64,000 bases of DNA from Biscogniauxia marginata (Eukaryota > Ascomycota > Sordariomycetes > Xylariales > Xylariaceae). Numbering within the stretch: position 1 is the stretch's first letter; each line of letters begins with the position of its first letter. Position numbers and translations under genes: made by a program. The stretch covers positions 284,433 through 348,432 of the forward strand of contig MU404092.1 of NCBI GenBank assembly GCA_022695795.1, given 5' to 3'. The notes under the pieces are model-generated. The model made no database searches and had not been told where the DNA came from. It saw only the letters and a program-made list of their open reading frames with translations. Shown piece after piece: positions 34,733 through 45,325 of this stretch.

Positions 34733-36052
34733 TTAAGAAGATCTATCGATAGACACAGCAACCTCTCTCTTCACACCATCCGGCACCCACTCGTCAGGCA
34801 CGGCCTGCGCCCGATATACCAAGGGCGTCATGGTGAGCCTATCAACATCTGGAACGAGTACATTTTTTACTTCAGGCTCCCCTGCCACACCATAACTAGT
34901 GTATGGACTCACATACTCCCACGCCACTTTCCCCTTCGGAGTGACCTGGAATATGCGCCCCTGCATACCTTCTGTGATCAGGGTGTTGCCATTCGGCAAG
35001 CGTTGTGCATTGCTTACGAATGAACTGAAAAACGTCCAGACTGGCAAGCCGGAGTCTTCAGCTGTGTATTGCCAGACAATATGCTTGGTGACCGGATTGA
35101 TTTCGAGAATGCGCGAGCCAGCGTATATACCCAAAGAAGAAGGGGGGTAGCCTGCGCCTCCTTGGCAATCGAAAAGAAGAATGTTGCCCCCGCCGGTAAG
35201 AGCTCTAGGAATGAAGTGTGGGTTGTGCTGGCCTGATATCTGATCCAGAGGGCGCGGGACATCGAACCGTAAAATGCGCTGGTGCTGGGCCCCAGATATC
35301 TCATCAAAATAGGGACCAAGTCGCCAGATGATATCGCCCGAGGACTTCTCAATGATAGCCACGACGTTCGCTTTCCGGAAGCTGACGATGATATTATCCG
35401 GGTGAAACGCTGAGTTTGCTTTTGGATCGCTCTCGTACCATTGATTGGGTCCCAACGTCGCAGCACTATTCATCTCCAAGCATCCCCAGCGATCACCGGG
35501 GTCGCGTGCAACATTCTCACGCAGTAAATTCAATCCATGGTCCGACAATCCTAGCTCGAGTACATGGTCGCCAGAGCTCCAACGCCACACAACATCACCG
35601 GCCGGGTTCACTTCCACTAGACCCTGGTCTCCGATGACTTCGTGACCGAGATCAGGCACGATGCGCGGCTCAGTTACAAGAAGCAACCAATTGCCGTTGG
35701 GAAGTAATTCCCAGTCATGATTCTGACGTGCCGCGCCGCCAGAAGCCTGGGTTCCCCATTCCCACACACGCTTGCCGTCCCAATCTAGCTCGCCAACTGT
35801 GCCATTTGCATAGATGCCGCCCCGTGGGTCGCCGCTGCCGGATAGCTGAAGACCTACATGGCCTTTCTTCCCACCCGTACGGGCCGGGTCGAGCACTCGT
35901 GGAGGTACACCTCTGTACTGCCAGTCATGGACCACTTTGCCGTTGAGATCGATGAGTCGAGTCACCCCATCAGCACCAGTGAAGAGGATGAATGTATCGT
36001 ATGCGAGATCTTTGTCGCAGAATGTCACCCCTGTGAGCCGCACATAGACCAT
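34733..36052 (-). CDS. Arylsulfotransferase (ASST)-like protein
   Basis: A single exon of 439 residues. Repeated units of the form LxxLDxxGxVVWxW (RLIDLNGKVVHDWQY, GELDWDGKRVWEW, GLVEVNPAGDVVWRW, ILEINPVTKHIVWQY, GKVAWEYVSPY) mark a beta-propeller. With RQNHDWELLPNGNWLLL and QHNPHFIPR they match the arylsulfotransferase (ASST) superfamily. Bacterial ASSTs transfer sulfate between phenolic esters through a sulfo-histidine. The His residues in the HDW and QHNPHF segments are candidates, but fungal members are largely uncharacterised and may not be sulfotransferases. No signal peptide is seen, so a cytosolic place is likely, unlike periplasmic bacterial enzymes. The N-terminus MVYVRLTGVTFCDKDLAYDT matches the usual family start. 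It is the first of a row of metabolic genes reaching to 49.9 kb. Confidence 0.85.
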   Translation of the reverse strand: MVYVRLTGVTFCDKDLAYDTFILFTGADGVTRLIDLNGKVVHDWQYRGVPPRVLDPARTGGKKGHVGLQLSGSGDPRGGIYANGTVGELDWDGKRVWEWGTQASGGAARQNHDWELLPNGNWLLLVTEPRIVPDLGHEVIGDQGLVEVNPAGDVVWRWSSGDHVLELGLSDHGLNLLRENVARDPGDRWGCLEMNSAATLGPNQWYESDPKANSAFHPDNIIVSFRKANVVAIIEKSSGDIIWRLGPYFDEISGAQHQRILRFDVPRPLDQISGQHNPHFIPRALTGGGNILLFDCQGGAGYPPSSLGIYAGSRILEINPVTKHIVWQYTAEDSGLPVWTFFSSFVSNAQRLPNGNTLITEGMQGRIFQVTPKGKVAWEYVSPYTSYGVAGEPEVKNVLVPDVDRLTMTPLVYRAQAVPDEWVPDGVKREVAVSIDRSS

Positions 36053-36440
36053 TGTTGATCGCTAGTGGTGAGAGGGACCTTGGAGGCTACGGTGACGGCT
36101 ATGTCGAAAGGATTGGTTGAGGATGTGAAGGTCAGCAGGTGAAGTCAAAACCGCGAGCAAACTGTAGGTAAACGCTAATCACTTGCGATCTCGGCATACT
36201 TTATTAGTGTTGAGAGTTGAGGCGTATTCTAGCCTGCATATTCCCACCCTCTGACGTATTTACCCCTCATCCTTAGTGAGCGGCTGAGGTCACACCATGC
36301 ATCTTGAATACTCATCACACTATATAGAAGTAGAAATGCCTGGGGTTGAGGAGCTACCCACACCTTACGGCCTAGATGGCGACAAAACTAAGATAATGGC
36401 GTATTCGAGCCCCATCATGCCGGGTCCGTCAAAAGATCTT

Positions 36441-36448
36441 TTATAAAT
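36441..36448 (+). promoter_or_regulatory. TATA-like element
   Basis: TTATAAAT about 30 bases before the ATG of the 56-residue ORF. Its spacing suits a short-leader transcript; it was seen by eye only. Confidence 0.3.
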
Positions 36449-36471
36449 ACGGGCCACAAGAACCGACACAC

Positions 36472-36642
36472 ATGGCAGAGCAAAGCCCAAGCCTTCCACT
36501 TGATATAAATTCATGGCAAAACACGACACCGAGACAAACTATTGCCTTCTTTATTTGTGGAGTACCCTTCTGGCTTACAACCTATACCGTGTGGCAGTTC
36601 GTCATGAATGCAGGGCTGCTTGTGCCATATGAATTCCCATAA
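36472..36642 (+). CDS. Possible small membrane protein
   Basis: A 56-residue ORF on the plus strand between two minus-strand enzyme genes. It begins MAEQSPSLPLDINSWQNTT and continues with an aromatic, hydrophobic stretch (IAFFICGVPFWLTTYTVW) that could span a membrane, ending LLVPYEFP. No family is recognised. It could be a complete small protein, the first exon of a longer gene, or a relic. Protein-like composition and the TATA-like element about 25-30 bases upstream support it; its shortness argues against. Confidence 0.35.
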   Translation: MAEQSPSLPLDINSWQNTTPRQTIAFFICGVPFWLTTYTVWQFVMNAGLLVPYEFP

Positions 36643-37057
36643 AGATGTTGATGTCCAAGCTTACATTTCTAGAGTCCCAATATTCACGACTTCTATGATA
36701 TAGGATACTTACTATTTGGTTGCAACCTTGTTGCATGCTATAGTACCATGATGGCCATCATTCTCCACTGCCCTGATCTGCGCTGTGAACTCTAAGAAGG
36801 GCTGATAATCGGCCATGTGATACAATCGCTAAAAAGAAAGATTGCAAAATCAATATCGGGAATTGAGGCATAGCAAACGATCTTGCACACCAAAGACTTC
36901 TTCTATCATATCGGGAGACCACCGAAATATCATCAACTCTAAAATTGGAGCAAATTTTGTCAAATAATGATGTTTTGATGCTCAGGAACTCATAGTCATT
37001 TAGCTAGGATATCGGGCTTCATTTTTTCGACAATCTACGCAGCTCACACTCGATATG

Positions 37058-38107
37058 TTAATTACCCTGTCTCACCATATCGACAGTTGCACAATGGAAC
37101 GAGCCTCCGATACTGTTGACATGTTGGAATGGGCAGGGAATACATTTCATGCCCAGTGACTCGAACCACTCCAGAGTCTTCGAGTCACTAGCCTCCACCA
37201 CCACTTTCTCCCCATCCAGAACCAAGGCATTCAAACAGAGCCACGGACTGGTCATGTACAATGGGGGGTCCACACGGTCTTTAGGAACAAAGGGATACGG
37301 TCGGAGAACCCAATCAGCCAGGACCGCATGCTTCCTCAATGCTGCCTCGGTAACTTTCTTCGGGTTATACACGAGAAGCCCGTGACGAAGAGGAAGAATC
37401 GTTGCGTCGATGTGCATGGCATTTGGATCATTGACCTCGAGCATTTCAATCTTGTATCCCTCGGGCAGATGTTCGGCGATGTAGTCCACGCCAGCTTGGT
37501 TGGTGACATGGCTGTATTGGCCGATCAGAGTGGTACCAAACCGCATAAAGTCTGCCGTGTCGAACGCTGGGCGACTGTTGTTGATGACCCATTGGTCGTT
37601 TTTGGTGCCATCATCGTCGAGCAAGGTGTTGGCAAAGGAGCTCTTTGGCCGGCGGACGATGTTCACCCGACGGTCAAGGCCCAATTGTTGGAGGATAGGA
37701 GTGAATCCGATCTCAATCTCATTGGAGCGGCAGGGCCAAGCAAAGCAAGCTTCGATCAAGGTGTTGCCAACACTCATGAGTCCATCACGCGGCATGGCAC
37801 CGGTATATCCGTTCTCAGCCAACCAGTCAATTCCCTTTGGAGGTCGATAAACCTTGATTCCTTCGTCTTCAAGAATCGAAGTGAATACGTCGAGCTCTGC
37901 CTCGGCTTTGGCAATGAGATTTGGTGGGAAAGGGGTTTGGGGCTTGAAGAGGCTGACATACTCCGAGGGCATTGTAGCTTCAATCATTTCGGCTGGGGCA
38001 CTCGGGAAGCCGGCAATGCCGGCCCGGCCAACGATCACCGATTTTAAAGGAGACCATTCATCATCGGCCTGCACAGATGGCAGCAAAGAAGAGACTGTCA
38101 TGATCAA
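37058..38107 (-). CDS. Glycine amidinotransferase-like enzyme
   Basis: A single exon of 349 residues in the amidinotransferase superfamily. Family landmarks in order: DEWSPLKSVIVGRA near the start, AMPRDGLMSVGNTLIEA, FDTADFMRFGTTLIGQYSHVTN, DPNAMHIDATILPL with the catalytic His/Asp pair, and GGSFHCATVDMVR with the nucleophile Cys near the C-terminus. Known members move the amidino group of arginine to glycine (creatine route) or, in cyanobacteria, start guanidino alkaloid pathways. The acceptor here is unknown. Fungi do not need creatine synthesis, so a specialised-metabolism role is likely, and the neighbours (PLP enzyme, two oxygenases, sulfotransferases, basic-amino-acid-type transporter) agree. 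Start could be Met1 (38107) or Met3 (38101). Confidence 0.9.
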   Translation of the reverse strand: MIMTVSSLLPSVQADDEWSPLKSVIVGRAGIAGFPSAPAEMIEATMPSEYVSLFKPQTPFPPNLIAKAEAELDVFTSILEDEGIKVYRPPKGIDWLAENGYTGAMPRDGLMSVGNTLIEACFAWPCRSNEIEIGFTPILQQLGLDRRVNIVRRPKSSFANTLLDDDGTKNDQWVINNSRPAFDTADFMRFGTTLIGQYSHVTNQAGVDYIAEHLPEGYKIEMLEVNDPNAMHIDATILPLRHGLLVYNPKKVTEAALRKHAVLADWVLRPYPFVPKDRVDPPLYMTSPWLCLNALVLDGEKVVVEASDSKTLEWFESLGMKCIPCPFQHVNSIGGSFHCATVDMVRQGN

Positions 38108-39911
38108 GAATATGTTCGAGAGTATAGTGTACTTTTTGAAAGGCTTGAGACTGCAAGTATGTCCATCGCATCTCTTGAAGGCAATATGTATACATGATCC
38201 TAGACAAAATATTCCAGCGTCCTATCTATAGCATGGGAAAATCAACTCAGTATCAGGAGCGGTGTAAGGGACCGAGGGATACAAGGTAGTATGCACCAGT
38301 AAGGAAACAAAGAGGTTATTCAGCATGTACAAGGCGCGGTATCCGAGGTGGCTGTAGTTCTAGTCCGCAGTGGAGCAACGATATTATCACCTAATGCTGT
38401 ACTAGATGCCTCATGACACTCGGCATTCGAATTACTCACCAAATAGAAAGACAAGATGAACTCCACGGGTGACCTCCCGGTGCTCTAGCGGCCCGCAGGA
38501 GACGTCACACTCTGCGCCTCACAGAAGATAATACTTTGCTGTTGCCATGGCCCTGGCTGCAGGCTACTGCGCAGCAGATGCTGTCACTGTGTGTAGTGTG
38601 GTTCCCGGCATGGGAGGGGGACAATAATCGTACTTAGAACAACACTTTAGAATTCCATAGACGCGTGATTTATCTTTCTTTTCTCGCACAAATCTTTTTT
38701 ATTCACAATTTAGAAATTCCTTAACCCCCTTCTTGCGCCTTGAATATATTGTGGCACCGTGACTACTATGACATTAAACTATAACACACTTATTATTATA
38801 TAGTGAAAGCATTCTATAAGTAGGTACATATAGATTTAATAGTTAAATTAATTTCTTTTCAGTTGGAGGGCTATTATATTTCAGTTGAATCCTACCATAA
38901 TTCTCTGGCATGACTAACTAAAATTTGACATCGTGATCTAAGTCTACATACCTAGTAGGCACATTATGTCTTAGACCTCTTATCCCAGGGCCCGCATTGG
39001 TAGGTACCTGTTAAGCTATTTACGCCCCTTTCTGCGCAGTCACATAACAGTCCCCACAACACCGCTGCTTAACTGATCGGGCTGGAGATTGTGACACGTC
39101 TGTAGATCTAGTGCGGTTCACCATTGGCATATCCCAACGGCACTCCCAGTGCCAACCTCCCTACATACAACTACTGACTCGGATGGCGTGAAAACAACAC
39201 AATGTAAATGGCTAATTGTGAAGGATTTGAAAAAGATTTGATCCCCACCATAAAATATATCGAGCAAGCTAAAAACAAGGGCCACATACGTGTGACGTAA
39301 ACTAAAAACTGATTAGTCGTCTACAAGACATCCATGCGGTCGACTCCGCCGGCTCTTCGGTTAGAAAATGCAGCTAGGTGTCTTTCTCCTCTTGGAGAGC
39401 TGAATATGTCGAGACGGGTATAGATCATCCCTTCTATTAATCATCTCAAGCCAATTGGGATATGCCAAACTCAGCACTCGCCCAGGATCGCCGCTAGGTC
39501 GCGGCCTGTACACTAGGGTCTAGCTTGAGGCTTGATCACCGATAAGGTTGATCTACCGACAGATCACACATTGTCAGGGGTCAAGCGGTGTACGGTGTAA
39601 CATCATGTACAAGGGTGCCCTAAGTGGCCTAGAGACAAAGAGGTCATCTAGGTGTATGTTTGCCGCCCACCTATGTACCTCTAGTTTAGGCTCTTTGCGT
39701 AATAACATCGCCACTACCCCTGCCTAAAGAAGACTCGAATAGTGATGAACATGAAGAATGGAAGAGAGATGTATAACACGATAGGCGCTCAACTCGATTA
39801 AAACCGGGAACAGTAAGTGGGATATGACATTGTAGTGTAATACCTCGAGTCTCTTCGCCAAGGGCATTTCCACGATCTACGAGTAATCTGTGATAATTAA
39901 GGGATATGTTT
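38108..39911. other. Intergenic region
   Basis: No supported gene in 1.8 kb. 38640-38960 is AT-rich. The short leading part is the amidinotransferase promoter. No open frame above 60 codons shows any domain. Confidence 0.45.
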
Positions 39912-39975
39912 CTAACTGAGAACTGAAATCAAATCAATTTCCTATCGTAAAAAGAGAAAAAGAAAAGAAAAGTGA

Positions 39976-40059
<84 letters not shown>

Positions 40060-41471
40060 CAGACAGACAACTAGCCATTATAACCCATATATGCCTTCGA
40101 TAACTTCTCACGGACCCACTATGATTTCCTGTATCAGACTTCGCATAATACAATATAGTTTTAAGAGGGCAGCTCACCTCTCCCGCCTTGAACGGAGCTT
40201 TGCAAGCGGGATTATCATCCGAGATATGATTCTCCAAAACCGAAATCGTTGTATCATAATCGACCCCGAAGAAGAAGGGGACCGAGTAGCGTTCTTCGCC
40301 TGCCAAATTTGTCACACGATGGATTGTAGATTTGAACCTTTTGTTTGACCTGTGGGATAGAGATTAGATCCCGCTTCATAAAATGAGTTTTTATTTTTCC
40401 CAACGAAAGAGTCCCGCTTACCAGATCGACAAGCAATCAGCAATGTTGACAACCAATGTCCCCGTGATTGGTGGTGCTAGCACCCATTCGCCCCTGTGGT
40501 TCAAAACTTGCAGGCCAGGAACACGGCCCTGGGAGAGAATTGTAAAACATTCGTAGTCCTGGAAAGAGTGAGCTTCCCGTTCCATGCCTGATCCGATATC
40601 GGTTCTCTCACAGTATGTGCCCCGAGTCCTTCTTGCACCTCTCCTCGGACGGGCTGGGCCGGATAATGCATCATTCTCGAAGTTACTCCTGGATGCTGCA
40701 TCTTCGAGTCGAAAAAGTCTTCCGGCAGATCTAATGATAGAGCGAATATCCTCATCATCCTGCGACAGACTTCTAGGACTGTACCACAATATTCCAAATA
40801 TGTTTTCGCGAAGTCCGGTATCGTCTCCTGATCCGGCCACTGGTTGTCTCCGTACAGCCCATAGGTATCTGTCGGAAGAATATCGCCTTTCGACTTTTTG
40901 AAATCCATAAATATCTCATATCCAATGTCAAAAGCCTCAGAAAGAGCTCCGGCCATGTTTTCCTCCGAGGCTGCCTCTTCCTCTGTCCCAGTCGCCTTCT
41001 CTGCGCCCAGGGGACTGTACCCACGGAATTTCTGAAGAAAGGAAGTTAGCATCATTCAGTTTTCGGGCTTTACGATTGGCCACTTACCTGCGAATTCCCA
41101 ATGTAGTATTTCATCTTCTGCTCCTCGGGGAGACTAAAGAAGCGTTCTGCCACTCTGTGAACTGAATTTATCATGTCCTCAGGGATCCCATGGTTCTACA
41201 AAATGTTCGAACACGATTGAGTAAGCATGAAGCTGATTTGTGAATCACCACCCGACTTCAGATGTGATTGCGGGTCGCGGGGCATCATCAAAATTACCTT
41301 GATATAAAAGAACCCAACCTCGGTGCATGCATCGTAGACCAGATCTGCCAACTTGCGGCGTTCGTGAACATCCGTGCTATTCAAAGACGATAGATCGATG
41401 ACGGGAATATCGTCACAGTTCGCTGCCTGGGACGCATCGTTTTCCTCTCGATTCGAAATATTCGAAGACAT
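39912..41471 (-). CDS. Fe(II)/2-oxoglutarate oxygenase, isopenicillin-N-synthase-like (1)
   Basis: Five firm exons on the minus strand: 41471-41298, 41195-41088, 41031-40612, 40558-40422 and 40349-40178, giving 337 residues. A tentative sixth (39941-39912) would add nine. The N-terminal DIOX_N region has IPVIDLSSLN, VGFFYIK-NHGIP and FFSLPEEQKM. The double-stranded beta-helix carries the iron ligands His and Asp in GAHTDYECF and the distal His in STIHRVTN. The 2-oxoglutarate Arg lies in RYSVPFFF. Splices are GTAATT/TAG, GTAAGT/CAG, GTGAGA/CAG, GTAAGC/CAG. After GE at 40178 a GTGAGC donor leads into a region dominated by a (GAAA)n repeat, and the usual short C-terminal Tyr-Val-Arg-like exon is not recognisable. 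The end is therefore uncertain. Probably hydroxylates, desaturates or cyclises an amino-acid-derived substrate. Confidence 0.85.
39974..40069. repeat. (GAAA)n microsatellite followed by (GACA)3
   Basis: About 21 uninterrupted GAAA units then GACAGACAGACA. On the minus strand it is a long TTTC pyrimidine tract at the 3' end of the oxygenase gene, probably inside its last intron. Confidence 0.95.
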
Positions 41472-41939
41472 GACTGTGCGATATCGGCCTGAGAGGGAAG
41501 GGCGGGTGTTGTGTCAATGGCTGGTCCTCGGCGACAGCAGCTTTGCTATGCAGCAGACATGCTGCAAGTGTTTTTGTTTATGAATGATGGCTGGTATAAA
41601 GCTAGTCAGTCTCCACTTCAGTAAGGAAAAAGCGCCTGCAGTTACTATATGCTCAGCTAAGTTCAGACATCGATCGAATGCTTGGTTCATCTCGTCCGAC
41701 TGCTTTCCCACTCTAGTCACTTTACTGTATCCCTAAACCAGGATTACCCGGCTAGTTGGCTAACGGGGCTCACAGATCGAGAACAGGGATTTATGCTGCA
41801 GGTTAGCAAGTGGGAACATGCTGCATTGTACACTAGTATCCGTTCAATCACACACAAAGCATGCTAGGCCGTTTCATTGCGAAAATTGGATGATCAAGTT
41901 GAACGATGCTACGAATGAATTACTGCATGTGACATTTAT

Positions 41940-43198
41940 CTAGAGCTTAGCTTGAGGATTGGCGGAGAGCACACGGTCAAGAGCCTTAATGAAACCGGTC
42001 ACCTCATCCACTAATTCCCAGTCAGCGACTGCTCAAACACATGGGATGGATCATCCTTACCGGTATTGTAGTGTAGCATGCTTACCCGGACTACTCCATC
42101 TTGTCCACGACCCAGAATTTCCCAGACAAGGCGCACTGCATAGTTGCAACCCGAGCGCAAACCATAGTTTGTCCCTCTTTCGATCGCTTTAACCAACTTA
42201 TGGCAGTTCCAACCTTGGGCGGTGAAACTGACCGTAGACAGTCTCACCGTCGAATCTCCGGTTGGCTCACCGTAGATTGTGACATCACGGCGCGAGCGTA
42301 GGTAGTCAATGAGAGTGTTTTGTAGCCGTTCCTCCTGAGCGATGATGGCACGCCACTTAGGTGAGCCTGGTGGTCCAAGATATTCGACGACATGAGGCAG
42401 GGATTGAGTGAGCTCATAGCTAGCACCGGCGAGCCCCAACTTCGCTGTGAGACCAGCATGAGAATTGAAAAAGTGTCCTAGCGATCTGACATAGTGCTGA
42501 GCAGCTCGACTAGCGTACAGCATCGAGATATGTGGTCCGTACACTTTATACCAAGAGAAACAGTAGAAGTCGATGCCGAGATCCTTGACATCAATCGGCC
42601 GGTGAGCTGCATACCCGACACCGTCAACGCAGACAAGCGCTCCCACGCCATGGGCCGCCTTAGCAATCGACTTGATATCTGTGATGGTTCCCAGAATATT
42701 GCTAGCATGTGTGCATGTAACAAGCCTTGTCTTTGGAGAGAGTAGTGCTTCCAAATCGCCGGCCAAGAGCTTGGGGTTGGTAGAGTGGTTTGGCTTCCAC
42801 CACTTGAGATGGAGACCACGTTGCTCTGCGAGATCCACCCAGGGCGCAATGTTGGCTTCGTGGTCAACTGCAGAAACAATGATTTCATCTCCCTGCTTTA
42901 GCTTGAGGGCAGATGACAAATTGCGAAGGAGCTGTGTTGTGGATGATCCGAGAACTATCTCATCTCTGTGCGCGTTGATGAACTTAGCACAGATGTCGTG
43001 GGCGTTATCAAACTTCGCTGTAGCCTTCTGGCCCATCGCGTAGGAGGCATCCAATTGGACATTATACTTAGAGAGGTAGTCTGAAATGGATGAAATGACG
43101 GTCCCTAAGACTTGGCTGCCGCCGGCGTTATCGAAGAAGATTTGCTCCTGCTGGAGGGACGGAAACGCCGAACGCAGGCTTTCCTCATTGGGAGTCAT
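41940..43198 (-). CDS. Class V PLP enzyme, cysteine-desulfurase-like
   Basis: Minus-strand exons 43198-42061 and 42010-41940 give 402 residues; the GTAAGG/TAG intron joins HYNT-VDEVTGFIKALDRVL. The opening FDNAGGSQVLGTV, then VQLDASYAMGQ, SSTTQLLRNL, DHEANIAPW, CTHASNILGTI, VDGVGYAAHRPIDV and FSWYKVYGPHIS form the class V fold. The Asp in VDGVGY binds the PLP pyridine nitrogen, and the Lys in SWYKVYGPH is the Schiff-base lysine. It belongs to the cysteine-desulfurase-like group that also includes fungal biosynthetic enzymes such as LolT of the loline pathway. Likely chemistry is C-N or C-S bond rearrangement on an amino acid; the reaction is not fixed. Divergent from the sulfotransferase, sharing about 1 kb of upstream DNA. 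Confidence 0.9.
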
Positions 43199-44247
43199 GT
43201 TTGCGCGCGATGAACGGTAGTGTAGACTTGTAAACTTGCCGACTTGTCAATCAGAGAAGTGGTGCTAGATCAACTAAACCAATGCCTCGAAGTTCTCCAA
43301 GGTTGGACGTGAGGTACTTTAATTAAATAAAACACAAATATTATATTTACATTTAAAATATAATCGGTAATTTAACCTTTTTATATAAATATTTAATAAA
43401 TATATTTAATACTGAATATTCTATTTTTTTATTTATTATATACAAGCTTAGCGCATTTAAAGCAAGTTAAGTTAATTGATTTATACTAAGTTCTCGACGG
43501 AGCCACGTATAGCTGTGGAGCTAGCCTCATGCGAGATCGGAGCGGAAAGAATGAGGAGAAAGTGGAGAAAGGACTAAGGTTAGCGTACGATCCGATCCGC
43601 GACCCTACTTGTCGGGTAGTGCTTGGCAGCAGCGGAGACTTTCTAGGTTAAGCCAATTCGAAGCAATTGGAAATATTGATTTTCTAAGACCTATATAGAT
43701 ATATACGTCGTAACATTTATAGCCCTTTAAACTTTACATGTTGGACTTTTCAACTAAGCTTTTTATTAAAAAGTACCTATTTATAATGAATAAAGTATTA
43801 AATAAAAGGATCGTGTTATTTAATAACTTACACCTTAAGTAGCTTCATATATAAAAACATATACGTGACATCCTTGCTAGTACGCACTGTTGCCCAGTTG
43901 TTAGCACACTACTAGCTATCTACTTACCGCCCCTAGCTTAAGTAGAACGGTTGACCAGGTCTCTTTCTGAACCCACGTTGACTTAACCACCCGGACACTG
44001 CTGACCTGTCATCTACTAGTAGCGCATCTTTAAAAGTTGCAGGGTTAGCTCATGCAGGCGGAAAGAGGATGTCACTGCACACGAAATAGGGGTTGCAAGA
44101 TGAGCCCGGTCAAGAGGCTCGTAGTCACCGGAAATCAGATCGTTGAGGAAATCCCTTAGGTTAATTGCCAACATTCTGTCAACTAGTGTAGCAAAGACGC
44201 AAGCATTGTTGTATCGTCACCACCAAACCCTACCAGAGAGCAGCATC
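43199..44247. promoter_or_regulatory. Divergent intergenic region with AT-rich blocks
   Basis: This 1-kb spacer separates the PLP gene (minus) from the sulfotransferase (plus), so it holds both promoters. Two AT-rich blocks (about 43310-43490 and 43680-43865) flank a more GC-rich island (about 43490-43680). The AT-rich blocks resemble the RIP-altered sequence at 51-59 kb. No gene is seen. Confidence 0.45.
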
Positions 44248-45325
44248 ATGGAAATCTACAAGCAAACTACCCAAGTAATTCCACGGCCCAGGCCGATGAA
44301 AGTTCTCTTCCTGTCATTGCCTCGTACAGGAACTACCTGTTGGTGATCCCATTTTCACAGGAGAAACAAAAAATTTATGGCTAACAAGAAGGTCACATAT
44401 AGCTACTTGTGCTGCGCTCAAGACCCTCGGCATTAGATCCTACCATTTCGCCGAAGTCCTGTCCAATGATGAGAACGGGCATATTCAACTGTGGTTGCAG
44501 GCTCTCCGAGCCAAGTACGAAGGCGTGGGCAGGCCCTTCGAGTGCGAGGATTTCGACAAGATGCTTTGGGACTACGACGTAAGTTTTGTTAAGCTTCCCC
44601 AGATTTGTTCCTGCATTTCTGCACCCGACGTTCAGATTAGGTTGCGTAGATCCACGGATGTTGGGGTTTCTGGCGATGGCGCAATCCCGGCAGATCTCAC
44701 ACCTTCAACATCCAACGCACTGCCTTGAAACTATGGACTTGCTAACAACGGTTATCTCGATTAGTCAGTTTCTGACGAACCCTGTTGCCTCTTCGTCGAA
44801 GAGCTGATCATGGCGTATCCGGAAGCCAAAATTGTCCTTACGATTCGCGATCGAGAAGCATGGTTGTTGTCGATGAGGAACTCGATTCTCAAGATCCTAT
44901 CTTGGAGGTCCTGGACAGTGCTCGGCTACTTCGATGGCTTTTCGGACCGTTATTGGACCCTTCTGAATTACACTACATCCGTGCTCTCGAAAGGCATTCC
45001 TGCATTCAAGACAGAGGCAGATCCGGCCCTCAGAGAATCCTTTGATGAGCATATTGAGAAGGTCCGGAGGCTGGCACCCAAGGGAAGACTGCTGGAGTGG
45101 CATGCGAGTCATGGCTGGCAGCCTCTGTGCGAGTTTTTGGACCTCCCGGTGCCGAAGGGGGAGTTCCCACATCTCAATGAGCCTACCTCGTTGGTCGACC
45201 TCCGCCGGTGGATGTATCGTTGGAGGTTGACAGTCATCGCCAAGAGAATGGCCAAAGGAGTCGGTCTGGTCGGCTTAGTACTATCCGGGCTGTATTATAC
45301 AGGCCAAATGCCAAATGCTAGATAG
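44248..45325 (+). CDS. P-loop sulfotransferase-family protein
   Basis: Exons 44248-44338, 44403-44578 and 44765-45325 give 275 residues. The P-loop SLPRTGTTS near residues 23-31 is rebuilt across the first intron (GTTGGT donor, CTAAC branch, TAG acceptor). KTLGIRSYHF, FDKMLWDYD, EELIMAYPEAKIVLTIRDREAW (the 3'-phosphate-binding Arg/Ser region) and a C-terminal hydrophobic tail (VGLVGLVLSGLYYTG) match the fungal sulfotransferase family. Such proteins are expected to use PAPS as sulfate donor; most fungal members are untested and the acceptor is unknown. The C-terminal tail may anchor it to a membrane. With an ASST-like gene in the same set, two independent sulfotransferase-type folds are present. 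Confidence 0.88.

Larger units (their letters stand above)
36053..37057. other. Intergenic region with a small ORF
   Basis: This is the upstream side of the arylsulfotransferase-like gene and the 3' side of the amidinotransferase. Apart from the 56-residue ORF at 36472-36642, and its TATA-like element, nothing is supported. Confidence 0.5.

Noticed and set aside
37328..38047. 239-codon plus-strand ORF
   Set aside because: Shadow of the amidinotransferase, whose catalytic motifs are on the other strand.
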